Source: Gnetum montanum
Lineage: Eukaryota > Streptophyta > Gnetopsida > Gnetales > Gnetaceae
Reading direction: 5' to 3'
Assembly (NCBI GenBank): GCA_015680685.1
Contig: MNCI01006533.1
Location: 4,691 to 40,692 of the forward strand
DNA: 36,002 nt
In this document: piece after piece, positions 30,870-36,002 of the stretch
Layout of the letters: each line of letters starts with the position of its first letter
How positions within the stretch are numbered: the stretch's first letter is position 1
Notes under the pieces: model-generated
The model's database searches: none
What the model saw: only the letters and a program-made list of their open reading frames with translations
What the model was told of the DNA's origin: nothing
Translations under genes and position numbers: made by a program

Positions 30870-33860
30870 TTGCTTTATGTTATACACCAATTTATAATCC
30901 ATGGTCTTATTGTGATTACATATGGCACCAAAATAGAAATGCTTATAGGAAGGAGAACCCTTGCAACTATGGGAGAAGTAGCCCAGATTTGGAGGGGGCT
31001 AACAAGAATAGGACCAAGAATTACCAGAAGCAACCCATGCAATGAGATCTCTTTGTGAGGAGCCCTAAATGGAATCTATCCAATGGATTCTAGAAGAAGA
31101 AGTGTTGATAGAACAATCCCAAAGAGGACAAGTGTCTAGACCCATGCCAAGGCTTGAGGTCACTTTAACTCAAGCTTGCCTAGACATCATCAGGTCCTGA
31201 GAGACTTAAAGATCAGTTCTTCAAGAGATCAATTTTGGATCATTTTTAGAGAAATATCTAGAGGATGTTAAGACACAATTGGAAGCCTATCCCATGTGCC
31301 AAATAATCACATCCAGTGGAGAATGGTACATGGGAGAGGCATATCTCTTCTGAAGTAATCAAAAGCCAAGGTCTATTGTAAAAATCAAGCACATTCAAGT
31401 ATCCTACTTGGTAGAAGCTATCACACATGCACTTTGGTTGCTTAACACTAGAACACAATTGGAAAAATTATTCACAAAAGGTGATCCTGAGGCCAAGAGG
31501 AAGTGGACCCAGTGACACTACAAGGTTGATGGTAAGGAGTATGGTGTTCTCACATCAGTAGAGTGAATTAACTTCAAGATTGAGGCCTATCACCTCAATC
31601 CAACAATGAGGCCAAGCAAGGTAACCATCTTCTCTACTTGAGCATCCACCACTATAAGTGGAAAATTTCTCATCAACCTTCCATAGGTAATCTACTTAGA
31701 GATTGAGAAGCACTTTAAGAAAAATGAATGTGGAAGGAAGACCCTACCCTTTTTGGGTAGGCATTGCTCGTTATTCTAATAATATCCTCAGGCATGCTCC
31801 TTTGGCCTCGTGGTTAAAAATCATGAAAGATAAAATGCCAGCAACAACCTATAAAGAGGAGCAATCACTACCACCACCCACTCAAGAAACAACACCAAAG
31901 GCTTGCATAGCCATTGAGAATCTATGTAAAATCTAAGAATAGATCTTAAGTGAACAAGAGCAATGAGCAAGAACAAGTGGGACAGATCCATCTGTGTATT
32001 AGCTAGTGATGAGTCACCTTAATGAGGTGGCTCAAATAGTTAGTTAGATGAAGAGGGGTGGTCCAATCATCTCTTTCCAATGAAATGTAGCTACTTGCAA
32101 GGTTTGATTCCAACACTTGGAAGGTAAAAATTTCATTATCATAGCACCATTTATTCCCAGAAATCTCTAGGAATGCCACCACTTTCTCGATGCGGTTGGA
32201 CGAAGGGGAAGGGGTAACTATCTTGGTGATGTAGCACGAAGGGTAGGAAATAACTGTTGAAGTGGTGGCTAACCATGTGGATGAAGCATTGAATGCACCT
32301 GTAGTGTTTGTACCAAATGTATTTGCACTTCGATATGTCAAATATCTATAGGCATGATCAGTGAAAAACTAGATGTAGCCTAGCATGAAAAGTTGTAGGA
32401 ATGACTAGTGGGAATTGGGAAACCAGCTCTGGACATCTTTGATCTTCCAAAAAAAATCATTGTGACCTAGTCAAAGTTGCTAAATGAAAGAGGAAAATGC
32501 ATTATCTTGGAGGGGAAACTTGAAATGGTCCAAGAAAGAATCCAATGCTTGGCCATGGAGGTTGCCAAACTTCATGCCTAACTTGTAGATCCTATGATCA
32601 TCAACCCAGTAGTAACAAGAGATGAAGCTTTCAAATAGCTTCAAGAATGATTCCAAAAGGCTGAGAAGGAGGCAATAATGACCATATTCAACCAATCCAT
32701 GGTATAAGCCAAAACATATGCAATTCAGAAGGATTTGAACTAGATGTGCTAGGAGAATGGATCCTTGATTGCACAAAATTATCGCTTGCAAAATGTTGAT
32801 GCTCAAAAGGATCAAATGCAGAAATTTATTCATCAACAACAGGAGTAGGTTACCAAGGTGAACACTGAACTAAGGAGATTGGCCATAGAAACTTGAAATC
32901 TATTAATGGAAAAAGTGCATGCCTTGCACTAGAATTTTGCCATCAAAATCGCCACTTGGAAGAATGAGGCCCTCAAATTTGAGAAAGTGAAGAATCACTA
33001 CAGGGACCAGGTTGGCTTGCAGAAAGAAGTTAATGAGAAACACATCTAGATGGTGAAGGTAAAGATGAATTAAGACCTCCAAAAACTCCAACAAGGAAGA
33101 GACATGTGGTAGCCCATCATTGATGGGATCGATGCCTACAATAAAGCAAAGATCCACTTGAAGAAGTTGCAAATTGAGGAGATGACAGAGTATATGAAGT
33201 TGGCCAATCTCCAATATGCAAACTTGGCAATGATAATACCTAGATGGCCATGGTTAGAGTTAGAATAACAAGTGGCTAGCTCATATCTATTATATGAGGT
33301 AGAGTTCAAGCACCACAAGGATGGTAAGTAGAAGCTTGAGACTGCACACACTGAACTCAAAGTTCTTAGATCACAGTTTAGAGACCAATCATCAATCATT
33401 GAGATCCTAGCTAGATGGATGAATGACTAATAGGAGCTAAAAGACATAGTCAAGACATTCAAAATTAAATACAAATATTTCACTACCTAGTTTGTCAATG
33501 CTAAGGAGCTATTTCTAGTAATCTTGTGTCCCTGGGATGTGCCTATTCCAGCCCACATTAGCAAAGCTACATGGACGGTGCACGATCCTAGAAGCAAGGA
33601 GGAGAAAATGAAAGCACTGCTAGATGCTTTTCACCTCCCACTTGAAGTTACAGTAGTAACAAGATAGCCAAAACCACCTCAGCCACTACTTGTGTGTGAG
33701 GTTGGTGAAGGTCCCGTAGAGCCTCAGCAATCACCATTGCCTAGGACTATCTAATCTTCTCCAACAAGCTTTACACCATCAAGGAACATGCTATCTAGTT
33801 TTGAAGAGTTATGTCATTGTGTTAAATTTTGTGCCCTGAACATTGCCATTCTTTGTAATG
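30870..33860 (+). pseudogene. Element B ORF3: long coiled-coil protein in the env position
   Basis: Coding begins somewhere after 30870; the first clearly coherent frame starts at 31243 and runs ~130 codons with only three stops (FLEKYLEDVKTQLEAYPMCQ, YLVEAITHALWLLNTRTQLE, HYKVDGKEYGVLTSVE). After a shift it continues (NVEGRPYPFWVGIARYSNNI). From ~32480 to 33480 it is rich in Lys/Glu/Gln/Leu heptads (QKFIHQQQE, IHLKKLQIEEMTEYMKLANL, LETAHTELKVLRSQFRDQSS), a long coiled coil. The C-terminus is Pro-rich (near 33700-33760) and ends about 33860. Most stops are TAG where Gln fits. It sits between integrase and 3' LTR on the sense strand, as env-like ORFs do in Athila-type elements, but I see no signal peptide or convincing membrane segment. 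Function unknown. Confidence 0.55.
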
Positions 33861-33987
33861 TATGGATCCGTACACCTGGGCACTCCATTTTTAGTCAAGT
33901 TAGTTAATTTGTTTGGTTATAAGAAACTTCAAACAATATTTCAATACCTTTCCAATTTTGTCAAAGAAATCAAGGATGAGTTTTCAT

Positions 33988-34002
33988 TTAGTCATGGGGG
34001 TA
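33988..34002 (+). other. Polypurine tract of element B
   Basis: GTCATGGGGGTA ends directly at the TG of the 3' LTR (34003). The G run in this position is where plus-strand DNA synthesis is primed. Confidence 0.7.
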
Positions 34003-34927
34003 TGTTGAGTCACATTTAGTTGGCTACATTGATGAGGCCTCATTGATGATGCCTAATCAACTGGGCCTCATTAATGAGGTCTAATTGACACATCTTACCA
34101 TGCATCGACAAGGCCCCATTGATGTAGTATTATTTTTTGGCTATAAATATGTGCATGCAACTGCATTTATGATAATAAGAGATTTTAGTTGTAGTGAAGC
34201 TTTTGTAGTTTTTCCATTTGAAAGTTCAAATTTTTCCTCGAGTGCCCATAGTAGGAGTCATTGAGTGTATGGATCTTTATTTAAGCATTGTTGTACCTGA
34301 GCATGATAGTGTGTGTGGTAATAAAGATGCTTTTTGATAAACCTTGTAGCCCTTTGGATAGATTAGCTATTTTATTTATGCATTTAATGTTCTCAATTAT
34401 TTGTTAAATGTTTTCAATTAGTTATTAAATATTTTCTAGTTATTAAATTAATGAAGCAATTAAGCCAAATAGATTACACACATAAGTACAATCACTTCAA
34501 GCATAACACGTATTTGCTTGGTAATCCCAATAGTGTTATTGCTTTGTTTACCTAGTAGCATAGTGCTTGGTTACCTAGTAGTGGATACATGGGTTCAAGA
34601 TGTGTATAGAAAGTGGGATCAGATGCATATGTTAGGATTAGTTAAATGCTAGTTAATTAGTTAATTTAAATTAGTCAATCCAATTTAAATTAGTTAGCAT
34701 CAAACTATAAGACACAAAATGATAAAAATTAGATGCCTTAGTTACACTTAACCATACCAAAAAATGTCACAAGTGTAATTGGAAGACAACAATTGATCTT
34801 AATGCTAAATTCACTTCCTAAAGGACTAGTGCACTGGAAACAATAAAGTCCATGGAATTCGACCAGATCACATGTGACCACTTTGTGATTCATATGGTTG
34901 GGCATATGGGTACCTTGCTTCTTATCA
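34003..34927 (+). repeat. Element B 3' LTR
   Basis: 925 bp, starting TGTTGAGTCACATTTAG and ending TTATCA, colinear with the 5' LTR. TATA box at 34141-34150, polyadenylation signal AATAAA at 34320-34325. It is followed at once by the CTACT target copy. Length difference from the 5' LTR comes from small indels, including the AGTTAATTAGTTAATTTAAATTAG-type run near 34650-34690 (described in parts) that the 5' copy lacks. Confidence 0.93.
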
Positions 34928-34932
34928 CTACT
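34928..34932. repeat. Target-site duplication of element B, right copy (CTACT)
   Basis: Exact match to 6473-6477. Confidence 0.9.
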
Positions 34933-35869
34933 TCTTCAAAATTTTTTAATTATTAATACATGTTTCATTTTTTGTAATTTTTCATTTTTTATAATTTTTT
35001 ATATTCTTGTGTCATTTACTTTATTCTTTGCAAATATTTTCTATTTTAGATAATATTTCTAGTCATGATGTAGGAATTAATACCATAGGTTGGAATTTTA
35101 CTTTCTGATATCAAACTATAGAAGCAGTGATTACATATAGTAGTGAAACCACTACATTCATCCTTATATTTTTATAAATAAGAAGTCCTTTTCATGGAAG
35201 TAATGTGGTCCTTATCACATCAAAAACTTAAAATTAACTCATGACTACCATACCTTGGAGAACTAAGAGGATATAGACAAGGACGTAACATCAAGGGAAC
35301 TCATTGATCCTTTTTACCATCACCTTGCATTTCATTGGCTATATGTTAATACACTACCACTCATGTTTTTATGATTTTGAAAAATATTATTTAAGAACAA
35401 TTGTTCTCTGATTATGTTACTAGATAAGCATGTGATCCATGCTTGAAGGTAGTCCTATGGAAAAGATAAATAAATCAATAAATATATAAATTTTTTTTGA
35501 ATAAATTCTATTTAGGATACCATCAAAAAGATATGTGATCTATTTCTAAGATGAACTACTTTTAAGAGTTTCATTATTCCTTAGACTAGTTCCACCATGT
35601 AACTAGGAAGACAAATGTCCCATGCTTGAAGGCACCCCTCTAACTAATAGGTAAGATCCATAAATCACATTATAATAATTAATTAATTATTATTTGAACT
35701 TAATGCATATTTTCAAATTTTCTTTGTTGAGTGATGGTGTTTTCATGTAGTAGTTAGTTGGCCCCATGGTGATGGACCTAGGATAACTTAATGTAATGTT
35801 ACTAGTAGTGGTTATACTTAGTTTGGGGTGTTTTAACTCCAAAATAATTATTATATATTTTTACCCCAA
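34933..35869. other. Flank of element B, AT-rich, no gene
   Basis: The first 130 bp are T-rich and would join the T-rich tract left of B (6420-6472) into one tract if B were removed. A phrase ATGCTTGAAGG occurs at about 35440 and again at about 35618, the second followed by CACCCCTCTAACTAA, which resembles CCCCTCTAACTAA in B's post-integrase spacer (29562-29576). It may be the spacer of an A-like element. No coding or RNA gene seen. Confidence 0.4.
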
Positions 35870-36002
35870 TGATGAGTGGTGAGGTACCCCTACACTCAAC
35901 CATACGAATAGGAGCGTCTCACGCATGATCCGGTTGAACTCCAAGGACTAAGTGCTTACGCGCCTTAATGGAACACTTAAGGTTAATCAATCACTGTCTT
36001 CC
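35870..36002 (-). repeat. Element D: 3' end of a related LTR, minus strand, running off the window
   Basis: The reverse complement of 35870-36002 aligns with the last ~130 bp of B's LTR: GAAGACAGTGATTGAT, CTTAAG, CATTAAGGCG, TTCGTATGGTTGAGTGTAGG, then GGTACCTCACCACTCATCA, the LTR end. It keeps CpG-rich phrases (GGCGCGTAAGC, CCGGATCATGCG) where A and B have TG/CA, so it is a younger copy. No tRNA-Asp primer site follows on the left, so this is the outer end of a 3' LTR or a solo LTR, and any body lies beyond 36002. Confidence 0.8.

Larger units (their letters stand above)
6478..34927 (+). mobile_element. Element B: complete but dead Ty3/gypsy retrotransposon, Athila-like, interrupted by element C
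   Basis: B spans 28,450 bp as it lies, or about 13.4 kb once nested element C and one target copy are removed. Order on the plus strand: LTR, tRNA-Asp-type primer site, gag, protease, RT, RNase H, integrase, internal PPT-like motif, long spacer, promoter-like block, coiled-coil ORF3, PPT, LTR. PR-RT-RH-INT order defines Ty3/gypsy. The Asp primer and an extra ORF after integrase are Athila-like, but lineage is inferred without a tree. All pol domains carry stops, and catalytic residues are lost in RT (DD to DA), RNase H (D to N) and integrase (D to N), so B cannot move by itself. By eye its LTRs are roughly 80-85% identical over sampled stretches, so it is old. Confidence 0.92.

Noticed and set aside
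32003-33399. Minus-strand open frames of 87-119 codons opposite ORF3
   Set aside because: TAG-rich decay of the plus frame leaves the opposite strand open (CTA). The plus frames show heptads and continuity, the minus ones show Leu/Cys-rich noise.
30870-33860. ORF3 as a definite envelope gene
   Set aside because: The position fits, but no signal peptide, cleavage site or clear membrane anchor is visible and coiled coil dominates.

Overview
The window looks like intergenic DNA from a large, repeat-rich plant nuclear genome. It is AT-rich, has no intact single-exon gene, and almost all recognisable sequence comes from decayed Ty3/gypsy LTR retrotransposons nested in one another. A seed plant with old, slowly purged repeats (a gymnosperm would fit) is my inference; the species cannot be read from the sequence. 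Stops inside the old frames are mostly TAG/TGA, as expected from C-to-T decay of methylated DNA.

Layout. (1) 1-545: a ~317-bp direct tandem duplication, then unassigned AT-rich DNA. (2) Element A, 1754 to ~6000, plus strand: LTR, tRNA-Asp-type primer-binding site, ruined gag and protease; no pol seen. (3) Element B, 6478-34927, plus strand: LTRs 6478-7355 and 34003-34927, a perfect 5-bp target duplication CTACT, tRNA-Asp-type primer site, gag, protease, RT, RNase H, integrase, then ~5.4 kb holding a promoter-like block and a long coiled-coil reading frame where Athila-type elements carry an env-like ORF. (4) Element C, 10859-25935, minus strand, inserted exactly in the start of B's RT; skipping it and one target copy rejoins B's frame. 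(5) 34933-35869: unassigned flank. (6) 35870-36002: the end of a fourth LTR (D), minus strand, related to A and B but less decayed.

Element C is the most interesting object. On its own (minus) strand it has 2.25-kb LTRs, gag and protease but no recognisable RT, RNase H or integrase. Where pol should be, the opposite (plus) strand carries a multi-exon gene (~14.4-19.1 kb) with a TATA box and GT-AG introns. At two consecutive introns the splice exactly preserves the reading frame. Its first large exons resemble an FCP1/NIF-type phosphatase domain without the catalytic Asp motif, followed by an unrecognised region, a Glu-rich linker and a coiled coil. A short-unit tandem array lies on each side of this gene. 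C therefore looks like a non-autonomous gag-PR retrotransposon carrying an antisense, intron-containing host-type gene.

One part of C's left LTR (11473-11978, bounded by two N's) is a near-perfect inverted repeat best explained as a misoriented contig join, with ~0.55 kb of LTR missing beside it. Lengths and ages derived from that LTR should be corrected for this.
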